From the NCBI RefSeq assembly GCF_021130785.1, contig NC_060207.1:196056001-196120000 (forward strand): a stretch of DNA of 64,000 nt, in the 5' to 3' direction. The translations under genes and the position numbers were made by a program. The notes under the pieces are model-generated. The model was not told where the DNA came from. It searched no databases and worked only from the letters and a program-made list of their open reading frames with translations. This stretch comes from Homalodisca vitripennis. Its lineage: Eukaryota; Arthropoda; Insecta; Hemiptera; Cicadellidae. How positions within the stretch are numbered: position 1 is the first letter of the stretch; each line of letters begins with the position of its first letter. Shown one piece after another: positions 11,558 through 23,799 of this stretch.

Positions 11558-12840
11558 TGTATAAAGTTATTTTAATATTTTAAGTTGTAACTAGATTAAA
11601 AATATAATTTAAAACTCTCAGTTAAGTCTGTTATACATTATTTTTAAAGGTCAATTGCCGTATGTTAACTACACATACAATAAAGTTATATACAGATATG
11701 TTCTCTATTTGCTGATAAAGGTCCATTAAAAATCTCAAAGCATAATCAAACGAAAGAATGAGGAGCTTTTAAATTTGTCTACGATGACGTAGTACGTGTA
11801 TTTGTAGTAGGGTAACTTGTAAACATTTAGACAGGTAAATATCAACGAATTTATTTGTTTTTTACTGTACAAAAGTGCAAGTTTTATACTGTACTTGATA
11901 TAACGTATTTTCTCAAAGTACATCTTAAACAAATGTGTTTCCTACATTCCTTGTAAGTAGCTGTTTAAAATAAACTGTTTGAATATTAATAAAGATATAT
12001 GAAAATCTTTGATGAAGCAGAACTTTCGGTAACGATTTGATGGTCAGAATATTTTTGAATCTTTAAACTTAATATAATCCTCATAATTGTACCTCGTGTA
12101 ATACTTCTCGATTTTAAATTTAGTAAGTGAATATGCTTTTTAGTTATTAGTGTACTTGACTCAATTTGTAGATTACATAATCCATTGTGGTCTGAATATT
12201 ATAACTGACTCTCCAATCTTAATATTGTCCGGAGATACTTTTTGTTGGGTTGTAATAAATAAAAACCAAACTAATATCGGCTTGAACCTAAATTGAAGTT
12301 AAATTTTGAAATCTTTTAGTCCAATAAGATAAAACATGAGTTTTCTTTCTATAGTATATATTTATTTTTCCATAAATAAATGAAGAAAAACATGGGATGC
12401 TTCAGTTAAAGTCGATAATAAAAACCCCTTTAATACTTTACCTGGACTACAATAAAATTATAGACCTGTGGTAAGTCAATTGAATGAAAAGTAAGAAGAA
12501 ATAATCTTAGTTATTCTTATACGCAATTCAAAAATAAATATGAAAATAGAACATAAATATCTTTTTCAAATTTAAAGTTAGCAGTAACTGCAGTTTCACA
12601 GGGAACATTTGGAAGTTTTTGCACTGCATTAAGGACGAGGGAATACACCAAATGTAGTTCCATGAACACAACCCTACATCTTACCGTTAGGGCATATTAA
12701 CTCCGTGGAAGTCTGTGGCTAGGGAACGATAAAGTATCGTATTTATTATCGCTGAAATGAAAATTGCGAGCCGTATCTTTGTTCAAGTGGAACATTATTG
12801 CTGAAGTCTTTTGGGCGTTATATATAAAACATTCTTAATG

Positions 12841-14050
12841 AAAAAGTACTTTGAGAAGTACTGTTTTTTTATTTCATGTCTGTAACTGTAGAAAGTAAAT
12901 GTTATACATCGGCCGGTACCCATGGTTTCCTATTGTTATACAATATTATACATATTTTTTATCTTTGTCACATATGCAAATAAGTGAAAAAAATGCGTTA
13001 AAAACATTAATAATGTATTAAAATAAATATTGGAGATAAAATTGTAAAGCCTAATTTGACTATGTCGTATGTATTTCATATTGAAATTAAACGTCTAAAA
13101 TTCAAAACAGCAAAATTTTAGAGTGTATGCAAATTTTCTTTTACACATATGGTTCATATGCATGTAACAGGAAGAATCCAGGTATATATTATATCTAATA
13201 CTGATCGATCGGCAGTACAATGTTATCTCGTTTATCTTTGACAAACGTACAATAATTAATTGTGTGTTAGGATTATGTGGTTTTTATTTTGTTTTTAAAC
13301 AATACAGTACATAATTCGAAGGGCTAAGCCTTTGTAGATATATTAGATCTTTCTCTCAGTTTTTTAAATGCATCAATGAATTTATTTTATAAAGGACAGA
13401 AATTGTATTGTAGACTAATTATAGAACGCGTCTAAAATAAAACTACAGTGTGTACATTTTATCAAATGAAAAATCTATACTGATAGTCACTACTTTTATA
13501 TAAATGTACTATTTAATATAACCATGAAACTTCTCTTTTTACAGGTACGTGTACAAGACTTTTCTATGTTGTAAGGTGTACGCGGCTTGTATCATAGCTT
13601 TCAACTAAGTATTCCGGTTTACATAAAAAATAAACTCTTCAAATATTTTGTCCTAGCTCGGCAAAGTACATTTTATTAGTGGATTTGGTTTAGAATCTTC
13701 AATTTTATAATTGCTCTGAAAGATGAAACTATGTACTCGACTCAACAGGGTAAACAGTGTAGGTGGAAGGTATGTATTTTCAGTGGTATATTGGCCTGTA
13801 CTCTTTATGAGGTAAATAAGATTTCTATGGAATACCTATCCACCTAAAATATTTTAATACGTTTATACATTTTACCTGACATTTTCATTAAATAACTTTC
13901 AAAAACCATAACTAATTTCTTGTACATTCTACTTTTGTCTTAGTTGTCATTCGGAGCATACTGTTGGGATGGGTGGGAGCTCCCTTATTATTTTATGCAT
14001 TTGCAACCCTAAATTAATATAGGTGGAGTGCTGTTCCCTTATTAGTTTTG
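12841..14050. other. non-coding; tail of block I
   Basis: No gene was seen. The part at about 13545-13680 (GTTGTAAGGTGTACGCGGCTTG, AAATATTTTGTCCT) aligns with 19640-19795, so block I homology extends past 12840 when copies 1 and 2 are compared. The string near 13318 (GGGCTAAGCCTTTGTAGATAT) matches the area near 19430. Confidence 0.5.
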
Positions 14051-14197
14051 GACTCTTATTGCACTCTAGTACTTATTACACTTCCTCTAAGGTGACATTA
14101 CTGAGATATAATACACATCATCCGGACTCTAATTGCACTCTAGTACTTATTACACTTCCTCTAAGGTGACATTACTGAGATATAATACACATCATCC
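14051..14197. repeat. 74-bp tandem duplication
   Basis: A segment starting GACTCTTATTGCACTCTAGT at 14051 recurs at 14125 as GACTCTAATTGCACTCTAGT. The two copies are nearly identical, including GGTGACATTACTGAGATATA, which implies a recent duplication. Confidence 0.95.
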
Positions 14198-15160
14198 CTC
14201 CTCATATGATCTCGACATGAGACATTCAAGTAAGAAGGTCATTTCTAATAGCAGACCTACCCATTCTGAATATTCTGTCACTCCGAATACAAATGCAAAG
14301 GTGCGTTTAAAACTATGTGAACGCTACTTGCAACGCAAAGTTCAATGGAATGTTTCTTAGCTTCTTGTTTTGTAATAACAAAGAAGCCCGTTTTTAAGAA
14401 GGTACTCCAGACTTTAGCCTCATTACTAATTAGGATACTTTACTATTCAAGAGCTCTATTGATTGAGAATGTTAACAATAGTATTGGACATCAATTGAAA
14501 TGCAAGATTATAAATAAAATAAAAATGAATAAGTGTCTAAGTTTTAAAACGTGGGAACAACGTATTCACTTGTAGGAACTTGGAAGAAATAGCATCTTAG
14601 AAATTAAATTTATCTGTTGTGCAATAATCACTTTTGTGCAACGGTATGGACATCTAACCGGGTACAAGTTCAAATACCGATTTAATAACATCAGAGAAAT
14701 TACGAGCGAATTAAATCGGCTGATTGATTTAGCTCGTTAATACAATGCCAACCAAGATTAATGCTCTTGGTTGCAACCAAGATTTCTACAACAAAAACTA
14801 ATTGAACAGGTTTGTGGAGTATTTAAGGAATGAAAAACTACTGTGTTTAAATTTCATTTATAACTGGACCTACTGAATCCGAGTTATATTTCAGAGTATA
14901 AATGTAATTTTATACTCTGGCAGTGAAATTATATACATGTTTACACATTAGAAAGATATCTTTACCACAAAATGAGCCAATTTATCAATCCAGGAAGATC
15001 AATTTAAGTAAATTATACGTTTCAACGCACCACACTTTATCTGTCACGTCTTCAGTTTACACAGTCTATAGTTCATCTAAGATGTTAATTAAATGCTAAT
15101 AACCAATCCACGGTTGCTACGGTGGAATCATACTATCCGTGTTCCAATATTTGATCTGCA
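14198..15160. other. non-coding stretch with a tRNA B-box-like string
   Basis: No supported gene was seen. CAAGTTCAAATACCG at about 14667 resembles a Pol III B box and may mark a short degraded tRNA-derived element. Two overlapping frames of about 75 codons at 14133-14575 have no supporting signals. Confidence 0.45.
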
Positions 15161-15225
15161 ATGTCTTCCAAGGTCAGAGAGGTTGCAGATGACGCGCACC
15201 TATCAGCGTCTGGCTTTGAAATGTG
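15161..15225 (+). CDS. candidate first coding exon, weak
   Basis: ATG at 15161 opens a frame giving MSSKVREVADDAHLSASGFE, with a possible donor (GTAACA) after 15225 and an in-frame TGA just upstream. The islet is GC-richer than its flanks. Its short length means chance cannot be excluded, and no family is recognised. Confidence 0.15.
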
Positions 15226-15884
15226 GTAACACTATGTCTTTGACCCAAAGCCAATCATAGAGCATTAGTTATAGAATCTGCTTACTTAAGCTGTTCCTTA
15301 GTACATTAACTTTCCAATATGTGCCTATCATCATGAATCCTCTATTATTGTATTCATACAATAAATACTTAATAGTAAATAGATTACAAATTTATTCAAT
15401 GTTGAATAACCTTAATGATAAGATACCCTCTCACGGTTAAAAGCCGTGTTTGTTAGGCTAATCATCACTTAATGAGGCATTAAAAATAATTTATTATCTC
15501 TTATGTTTCCATTATTCTATAACAGTATTTATCAAATAACACTTTTACTGTTTAAAAATAATACAATAATATGTATTTTGTTTAATAGGCAACAAAATTA
15601 ATTTTAAAGTATTGTATGATGCGTCGAAAAAGTTCAACTTCTCTCCTTGATAACTTAAGGTGTGATAATTGTAATGTTATACACATGTGAGAGACCATAA
15701 ATACTTGAATGTTTAAATGTATTTGTTAGTGAACTCAGGTGTTAGTGAACCTTATCATTCGTTATGTTAAATCTTATTGCAGTTGTTATAATCGTGTTTG
15801 CAATGAATAAGTTAATGGTACTCGTATAGAAGTCCATTTTTTAAGAAGTTGTGGTCTGTGAAATAGGTGTAAGTTGAACTGTGG

Positions 15885-17960
15885 GTCTGTTTCTAAAGAA
15901 CTAGAGAGACATATTCAGAAAATAAAATAAAAAGATTTTAGGTAGTTAATTGTGGATTATATAACTTATGAATATCATCAAAATTATTGTACATTTTTCA
16001 AGACGTAAACATGTACTTACACATAGTCTACATGACTCTGGCAATTATTTAATGGGCAGTTACCTATGGTATATCTGTTAATGAACATCAATTGAATTAC
16101 TGGGCTGTTTTTAGTCGCTTGTATGGTAACAATCGTAATTATACGGTATCGGACATATGGCACACCAAGCGCACCTATTCACTTTGCCTCTCATTACTGC
16201 CATAAGATCCAGTGCCTCTCAACATTCTAATTGATATGGATTAGGTAGTCGAATGTGACTGTTCTGTGAGCACACTATCAGGCAAGCAAATGTAATCATG
16301 CCTCTTTGGGTTACAGACAACCACTACCGTACAAATCAACTGTAATTAATATCTGTGTGATACATCTCTGAACCACGTACGTATGATTATAACAAGTGCC
16401 ACTGTATCCTGCAGTACAAGCAAATGTAATCATGCCTCTTTGTGTTACAGACAACCACTACCGTACAAATCAACTGTATTTAATATGTGTGTAATACATC
16501 TCTGAACCACGTACGTATGATTATAACAAGTGCCACTGTATCCTGCAGTACAAGCAAATGTAATCATGCCTCTTTGTGTTACAGACAACCACTATCGTAC
16601 AAATCAACTGTAATTAACATGTGTGGAATACATCTCTGAACCACGTACGTATGATTATAAGAAGTGCCACTGTATCCTGCAGTACAAGCAAATGTACTGG
16701 TCCCTCTTTTTGTTACAGACAACCACTATCGTACAAATCAACTGTAATTAACATGTGTGGAATACATCTCTGAACCACGTACGTATGATTATAACAAGTG
16801 CCACTGTATCCTGCAGTACAAGCAAATGTAATCATGCCTCTTTGTGTTACAGACAACCACTATCGTACAAATCAACTGTAATTAACATGTGTGGAATACA
16901 TCTCTGAACCACGTACGTATGATTATAACAAGTGCCACTGTATCCTGCAGTACAAGCAAATGTAATCATGCCTCTTTGTGTTACAGACAACCACTACCGT
17001 ACAAATCAACTGTAATTAATATGTGTGTAATACATCTCTGAACCACGTACGTATGATTATAAGAAGTGCCACTGTATCCTGCAGTACAAGCAAATGTAAT
17101 CATGCCTCTTTGTGTTACAGACAAACACTACCGTACAAATCAACTGTAATTAACATGTGTGGAATACATCTCTGAACCACGTACGTATGATTATAAGAAG
17201 TGCCACTGTATCCTGCAGTACAAGCAAATGTAATCATGCCTCTTTGTGTTACAGACAACCACTACCGTACAAATCAACTGTAATTAATATGTGTGTAATA
17301 CATCTCTGAACCACGTACGTATGATTATAAGAAGTGCCACTGTATCCTGCAGTACAAGCAAATGTAATCATGCCTCTTTGTGTTACAGACAACCACTACC
17401 GTTCAAATCAACTGTAATTAATATGTGTGTAATACATCTCTGAACCACGTACGTATGATTATAACAAGTAAGTGTCACTGTATCCTGCAGTACAAGCTAC
17501 TATTACTTAGCTATTTAATGGAGACAGCCGTCTGTACGGTACGTCAAACGTGCCAGTAGACCAATTCCCGATAAATCGTCACAAGTGGAGCGTAGCTTAT
17601 ATAAAAATTGCTTGTATGGTATTTAATGTGCATTAACTATTTTGTTTTACTTTTACAAATATTAAAAATAATTTTTTTTTTATCTAGACTTGAATTTAGG
17701 AGAATAAATTAATAAATCTGAATCTTTTTAACGGTTTTACATTAAGGACTTTGTATTATAAAATGTATATTTAAATTAGCAATAGCATCTACATGCATCT
17801 GTATTATATCTACATAATATCTTTATTTTGAATTGCTTTACTTGATAACGCTTGACTGCTTGTAGTACTACTTGTCGTATATAAGATTTGAAGGTATTTT
17901 TATTCTCAGGTTTAAACTAATCCAATACTTGTAATCATTAAAAACTTTCCAGTTCAATAA
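15885..17960. repeat. block II copy A (dispersed repeat, satellite-expanded)
   Basis: It is collinear with 23800-24800 (copy B) and 41240-43070 (copy C). Shared strings include TCTGTTTCT...AGAGA near 15890, CAATTGAA followed by a CTG-rich stretch near 16090, ACGGTATCGGACATATGG near 16142, GCCATAAGATCCAGTG near 16200, TGTATCCTGCAG near 17480 and AACGCTTGACTGCTTGTAGT near 17846. The 134-bp array at 16283-17492 lies inside it. No coding capacity was recognised; a non-autonomous transposon or an old segmental duplicate are both possible. Confidence 0.8.
16283..17492. repeat. satellite array, nine units of 134 bp
   Basis: CAAGCAAATG marks unit starts at 16283, 16417, 16551, 16685, 16819, 16953, 17087, 17221 and 17355, every 134 bp exactly. 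The last unit is 138 bp because of a four-base insertion (CAAGTAAGTG). Each unit carries the near-palindrome CACGTACGTATG and TGTATCCTGCAGTA. Variants sort into two linked types: AATATGTGTGTAAT, and AACATGTGTGGAAT with ATCGTA or ACCGTA upstream. This indicates homogenisation by exchange. The first and last units are the most atypical, as expected at array edges. Confidence 0.97.
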
Positions 17961-18139
17961 GGAATGCTGCAATATGTAGCTGTATAAATATCAAATGTAT
18001 TTTCTATACACAGCACGTTTTTTATTGATAAATTCTTGCCGTAACTGAAATTTGCAAGGTACAGGAGACAAATATTACATACATTTTTTATTACTGATTA
18101 CTACGTGATATTAAAAGTCTCTCCAAACTTAATAGATTT

Positions 18140-19800
18140 ATTACATCGATACAATTTGACTGTGTTTTGACCACGTTTTTGCGCAAATATTGCTTTTACT
18201 TGGTGAATGTAATCTAATAACCCGAACTTATAATCATAGCTGTCAGTAGAACCAGCAATAAACCCCCCCCACCATGTAACCTAAGATGCCTTAGATCAAG
18301 CATGTTACAATCACACAATATCAATATGGATTTAAATAGTAATTCATTACGGACATTTTTATAATCCATGAGCTGAAAATTCCTATATAATGGCACGAGA
18401 AAATGGCTAACCTCCATTCAATGTCATGTCCAAGTTCTGACTCGTCGTAGATTAATTGTGTTAGCTTAATATTTAACACTGTTAAATAAACTATAAAAAT
18501 AGTAGACACACTGAATATTTAAGCTGTTAAATATATAAGTTTAAGTAAAAATAATCATTAGCATAAAACGTATTTTATATACCTGAAGAAGGGAATAGAT
18601 TTCAATCCTCGAAACGTAGTATTCTATCCCTGTAAAATGTAACGCTGGCCAAAGTTCAAAATTGTCCATCTTTCCTTGAGAATGTGCAGTAAGCTTATCT
18701 AATTGAATATAATTACGTGGGAGTCAAGATTTATCAATATCTAATGGCATACATATATAAGTGTAATATGTTTGAGAACTTTAAAATTATGTAAAAATTT
18801 ATAACTGAAGTGTACTGTTATTTATTGCTGTAGCAAGTGACGATATATAACGAAGCATAGTGAAATATCAATCTTAATATTTAATTTAAGAGTAACATAT
18901 GTATTCTGAAAAAACTTCAGTTCAAATATAAACACTAAAGTCGACACTATAAGGGTTTTAACTGAAAACTATTGCACGAAATAATGTGTCACAACATACA
19001 TTAATTCGCCAGCCTATTTTTACTAAAAACTATATATTTTATTCTGAAATCTAAGAATCTCTTTTTGGAAATATCCTTATTTTATGAGGTTTACACTGTA
19101 CAAGGTTCTCTCAAATGTTATGTTTCAACGGAGTAAAACAATGGAGTATAAAACACTTAGTATTAAATCCATTGAGCACAAGGTTTGAAAAGCTCTATTG
19201 GAAAAAGTAATCCGTATTACATAGTCTTTGTTACATAATTGTTTTACGTATAAAATATGAAATTGTACACATTTACAATACATGACATATTTTTGTACTG
19301 GGTTTGAAAGTGTTAATGTAATTTTTCTTAATGGATTATATTTTCTTAACTAATTCATCTTTGAGAAACATAGTAATTTTAATGTGCAATATTTAACTTT
19401 GATGTAAGTATAAACAGTAAATTAATAAAGGCCTAAGCATTTTAGAGATATTTTTGTTTGTCGTTTTTGTTTTTAGGCATAAATGAAAAAATTGGGGAAA
19501 TAACTGTTATATACAAAACCGATTTATGTAAGAAACGCATTTGTGATAGAACTGCAGCTTGTCACTTTTAGTTTTATGTAAGTTACTATTGTCATCATTA
19601 TGTAGGTTAATCACATCATGATACCTCACTTTTTATACGTATAGAATATATCCATGTTGTGAGGCACACAGCCGGTCATATAGCGGTCCTATCCTATAAG
19701 TGTTGCCGGTAAAAATCGCGTGAAAACATTCTTTACAGGATTAAAGTCTTGAAATATTTTGTCCTCTATCAGGATAGCAAGGTACTGCCAGTAATATCCA
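18140..19800. repeat. segmental duplication, block I copy 2 (shortened)
   Basis: It starts with ACAATTTGACTGTG at about 18149 and has TAATCTAATAACCCGAACTT, as at 8280-8310, then a CTGAAGA motif at 18583 and the GAAATAATGTGTCACAAC region at about 18979. The conserved RNA-like segment present in copies 1 and 3 is missing between 18290 and 18580. An eight-C run near 18263 interrupts the first landmark. Confidence 0.7.
18583..18630 (+). repeat. recurrent CTGAAGA...CGAAACG motif, copy 2
   Basis: This is the best-preserved plus-strand copy: CCTGAAGA, then GGG...CCT able to pair, then TCGAAACGTAGTATTCTAT. The CTGANGA and GAAA boxes resemble a hammerhead core, but no convincing third stem was found. 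Confidence 0.5.
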
Positions 19801-19911
19801 TCAACCTTCACATGAGAGGGAAATGGTGGCAGAGCTGTTCCACAATTCGCTGAAGCTCGACAAAAAGCGCCATATTGTTAAAAAGCTGGAAACAGGAATT
19901 AATGGGTTAGG
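19777..19911 (+). CDS. candidate exon or transposon-derived frame
   Basis: After TTTTGTCCTCTATCAGGATAG a frame is open to a TAA near 19923. It includes SHEREMVAELFHNSLKLDKK and RHIVKKLETG, a charged, helix-like peptide atypical of the local composition. The possible donor (GTTAGG near 19911) is weak. The minus strand is also open with an acceptor-like TTTCCAG. The corresponding part of block I copy 1 does not share this sequence, so it may be an insertion. Confidence 0.2.
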
Positions 19912-19923
19912 TTTTAGCCAATA

Positions 19924-22293
19924 AGGATAAAATTTCACGCTCCTAAATCCACCGTACATATAGATATATTTTATTGGTTATTTTGGTTAAACACATTGAC
20001 TATTAAAAAATTAACTTGGAAATATGAATATTAATTATCCCACTTAACAGGTATAAACTGTAAGTGTATTTACTACTTTATAGTGGTAAAATAAGCTGAA
20101 TTAAACCCTAGTTAAATTAAAGTTCTAAATAATTTCCATCCAATTGAGAATGTTTAATCAGTTGATAGATTTCACCCGAAACCTTCATTGAATCGCTATT
20201 GAAAACCTAATTTATAGTAAATTCTACTTCTATCCCAGTTGTTATATTGTAATCTGCTAATCTGAAGTGCACTTGTGCTAAAACCTTGGATTTCAAACAA
20301 ACAAAGCGGCTTGCAAACATCGTACTAAGAGGGTTTTAGATTACAAAGCTGGCGCAATAAATATATGCTACGCATTTTAATACATTTGTATTACAAACAC
20401 ATTTGAAATTTTCATATAATACACGCTATTCAAATACATTTTTTGCCAAAATACGCTTAAGTGCTATATCAGTTTTAGATGACTGTATCAGATTCCTGGA
20501 ATAAATATAGCGTTACACATCGATAGCGATATATGTAACGAATTGAATCTGGACACACAATCTCTAATAAAAATTTACGATTATTAAAAGAAGTTACAAA
20601 CACAACACACTTAAATGCTTGGGAAACATTTTACATTACCATAAATCAAGAAAAAATTATCAATAATGAAGACGGACCAATTCAAAATTCAGTTTTACTC
20701 TCATCTCAATTTATAAAAAAATTAAAATTAAATTCTGATTAAATATTTGATACTGGCTAACCATACATCCAAATTGTTTACCATATGTTATTATAAAATT
20801 AATTATTATTACAAAAATGTAAACATTTGATAATTTGTGAAGTGCCTGATGATGGAATCTTTGATTCAGAAAGGCCTTGCACACAAAATAAAACAATTAT
20901 ATATATTGGAAAACGTCGTATTTCTTTATCTAGTGATACTACAATAACTAGTTTTTCCAATGTTCCAAGATTCTACAATTAGATAGATGTTTACTTTGTT
21001 AATGTATAAGATATTATGTAATCTCAGTGAAATTGTGGGATATATAGTGGGATATATATAAAAAAATCATAACTCTCAAACCAAAATTTACAACATGATA
21101 GAATAATATGGGCCGAAACTTATACTATAGTTCCATGAACCACAACAACTCTGCCCAAAAACATGTCAAACTTTTAATGTGTCTCATGCTTTATGGACAG
21201 ACCTATCATGTTCTGCATAATTTACTTTAAACTTTTAGGAAGTTTTTAAAATAGCAATAATATTATCGATTGGGGCAAACCACCCATGCAGTAAGTATAT
21301 CAGAAGAACGTTTTCATGTATTGAAATAAAACAAAGTGCTTTTCCCTATAAATCGCCAATGAGCAGTCCATTGAAAATACGTTCTTCAAAATCTAAGTAC
21401 ACAGTGTACAGAATCTAGAGTCAAGTGTTTGAATATAAAACTAGTAAATATAAGCTTAGGTCAAATCATGCAACATTTTAAAGATATTGTTAACAAGAAT
21501 TCATTTGCTAAAATAGAGTTGACTGAATCTGTTTAAAAATCGGGACCAATTATTTGAAATATTTTAAGAATCCAAAATACCCTGTATTCTTTTGGTTATG
21601 TTTTATTATTCTGATTCAAATTAACTTAGAAAAAATTAGCTTCATTCTGATATGCTGTATGACTACTTTTAAAAGTATTTTGTTGTTGACCCCCACTGGT
21701 ATTTTGAAAATTCTAAATTAAGTTAACTACAATTTTAAATAGCTTCATGCATCGTGTTGTACGTCGTTTTCGAGGTCTCGTTAACAGAAACAAAGTGGTT
21801 TTCAAACTTTTACTTATTTCCGATGGTATATGAAAAATAAACAAAAATCAGATTTTCACGTGATGTTTCCAATGATTTATAGGGATAATTTAGCCATTCA
21901 TAATACCTAATACGTGAAAAATGTTTTTATAATAGAAAAACAAAATCTTTATCATTCAAGCATTTTAATGGTAATTGTATTATAAAATAATCGCAATATT
22001 AAGACTAACGTATCAATAAAACAAAATAACTTTGTAAATTTCTAACAATCATGTTTATTTTAACGCTTTGAAACATTTTTAAAGTAATACAGATTTGAAT
22101 TTATGAATAAACATTGCAGCTCACTTTACCAAACGTCTTAGCAACCAATTGAAAAAAGTTAATTTGCAAAACAATGATTGCTCGTTTAGTATAATTATAC
22201 TTAAACCGTACGTTTTCAGTATGGCTACCGTTAAACCAAAACTGATGTATGCTTACGTATTACGTTCGATTATATCATTTAAATAGGACCTAC
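19924..22293. other. non-coding stretch between block I copy 2 and an exon-like islet
   Basis: AT-rich with no convincing exon. At 20846-20872 there is a CTGATGA, a seven-base bulged stem (TGGAATC/GATTCA) and GAAA, listed separately. Confidence 0.5.
20840..20885 (+). repeat. hairpin with CTGATGA and GAAA boxes
   Basis: CTGATGA at 20846-20852 is followed by TGGAATC, a TTT loop, GATTCA and GAAA at 20869-20872. The stem has one bulge, and flanking GCC and GGC can also pair. It resembles motifs seen in dispersed repeats and the core boxes of hammerhead ribozymes, without the full three-stem context. Confidence 0.35.
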
Positions 22294-22502
22294 CTTATAC
22301 GGACGAGTTCTGTTGAGGTCCAAGGTGTAAGTTCTGATACTTTTGAATGTCAAAGCTAGGGGTAGTGTCGACCACTCCGTGCACATATACGATGTTCCTT
22401 TCAAGTTATTCGTAATTAAAGAAATCCTCGATGTTTAATAGAATTGTCATGCTTCGTAACTGGGCTGGAGTTCCGATGATGCCTCCACCATTGTTAACAG
22501 CG
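22294..22502 (-). pseudogene. exon-like islet with broken frame, function unknown
   Basis: Read on the minus strand, an acceptor-like TTACACAGTACAG precedes 22502 and a strong donor (AAG then GTAGGTCC) follows 22294. The first part reads AVNNGGGIIGTPAQLRSMTI in one frame to a TAA at 22406-22408. The second part is open in another frame, with an ATG at 22386 (MCTEWSTLPLALTFKSIRTY) running to the donor. The two parts do not share an open frame, which suggests a decayed exon, a non-coding exon, or two unrelated chance frames. The plus strand also has a 61-codon frame here. Confidence 0.22.
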
Positions 22503-23020
22503 CTGTACTGTGTAAGGTGCTATATTATAGTAAGCCAATTTGAACCGGAAGTATATAATAATCACATTCAGCTAACAAGAAATACATGCGGAAACTATTT
22601 GTTCAGTTCATGGTAGTGAGGGAGCGCCACAGTACCACTTGTTACACCATGGTAAGCGCACGTGTCTATATCTATAGCTTTGGATGGGTTATACCTAATG
22701 TAAGTAGTATAATGTAAGTAGTATGGTAGTATTGCATATGCTAGATGACCTTTAAAGTGATAATAAAATATGAAACTGAAATATTACACTCACCTTACAA
22801 CCTTAGTATAAGTGAAGTATAAAAAACTGCGCCTTAGGATAATGAATAGTATACTTATTTAGCTTATTAAATGTACAGATTCGAGTCCTGGTCAAATAAA
22901 TACCATTTTAGCTTTACTTTTTCTGTGATAAAACCAAGGACTTTAGCAATTTGTGGCTAATAATTTTGAAGAATATATGAGAAATATACAGTTTTGTATA
23001 TATCTTACTTCAGTACTTAC

Positions 23021-23116
23021 TATTAACTACTATTTTGAATACAATATTTTCACTAACACCTTTTGTACTATTAACTACTATTTTGAATACAATATTTTCA
23101 CTAACACATTTTGTAC
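23021..23116. repeat. 48-bp tandem duplication
   Basis: TATTAACTACTATTTTGAAT starts at 23021 and again at 23069. The two units differ at a single base (ACACC versus ACACA). Confidence 0.97.
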
Positions 23117-23799
23117 TTTTCAAAAGCTTTACCCCTGCTCATGCTAGTTAATAATTTAAAATAATTTAAGGGAAATTATAAATACTAGGAAAATATCATA
23201 TTAAATTAAATTAAAATACATTTTCCTGGTTGAGTCTATGACTTAGAGTTGATTTCTCGTTTTTAAAACAAAAGATTATATGATTTTTATAATTTCCTTG
23301 AGTATTGATATGTGACTCTGAAGGGACAAAGTAGGTTTATACTAATATGTAGTAATAATACACAACGTTGTATCCCAGTCGGTACGAACCCCATTTACAT
23401 TTTGAATAAGTTTGTATGACACAATATGAACTTTGAACTCCAATAATAATATGGTTATACTGAATCGCTTCCGAGGGCTTTTGCTGTGGACAATACGATT
23501 TAACTGTTATTACTTTTATACTTTATTCTTATTTATTTTATTATGTTGTTATTTTCCCATATAGGTTAACTTGATACCAAAATATTTTAGTTGGTTGATA
23601 CTGGAGTGAATGTTAACTAATTTTCTAAAAACCGCCAACCCGACTCATCCTGAATAGCCTGCCATTATGGAAGAAGTGAAAAGTTGAAATTAGCAATTAT
23701 TAGAACTAAGTGCAGTTTCTCAGCTGCTAGTCCTAGTGAACATTTTTGGTTTACTAGGCCGTTAACTAGGATTAATCTTTGTTTTCGTTAAATGGATCT

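Larger units (their letters stand above)
8210..12840. repeat. segmental duplication, block I copy 1
   Basis: This is the first of three collinear but diverged copies; partners lie at 18140-19800 and 26520-31220. Ordered landmarks shared with the third copy include CAATTTGACTGTG near 8240, the near-identical RNA-like segment at 9101, a CTGAAGA-type motif at 10824, GGGTTTTAAAGGAGAA near 11380, ATTCCTTGTAAGTAGCTGTTT near 11947 and AAGAAGAAATAATCTTAG near 12492. Identity outside the RNA-like segment is modest, with frequent small insertions and deletions. The homology was found by eye, so the exact ends are uncertain. Confidence 0.8.

Noticed and set aside
16283..17492. Regularly spaced repeats considered as a CRISPR array
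   Set aside because: Units are directly adjacent with no unique spacers, the period is 134 bp, and the genome is eukaryotic.
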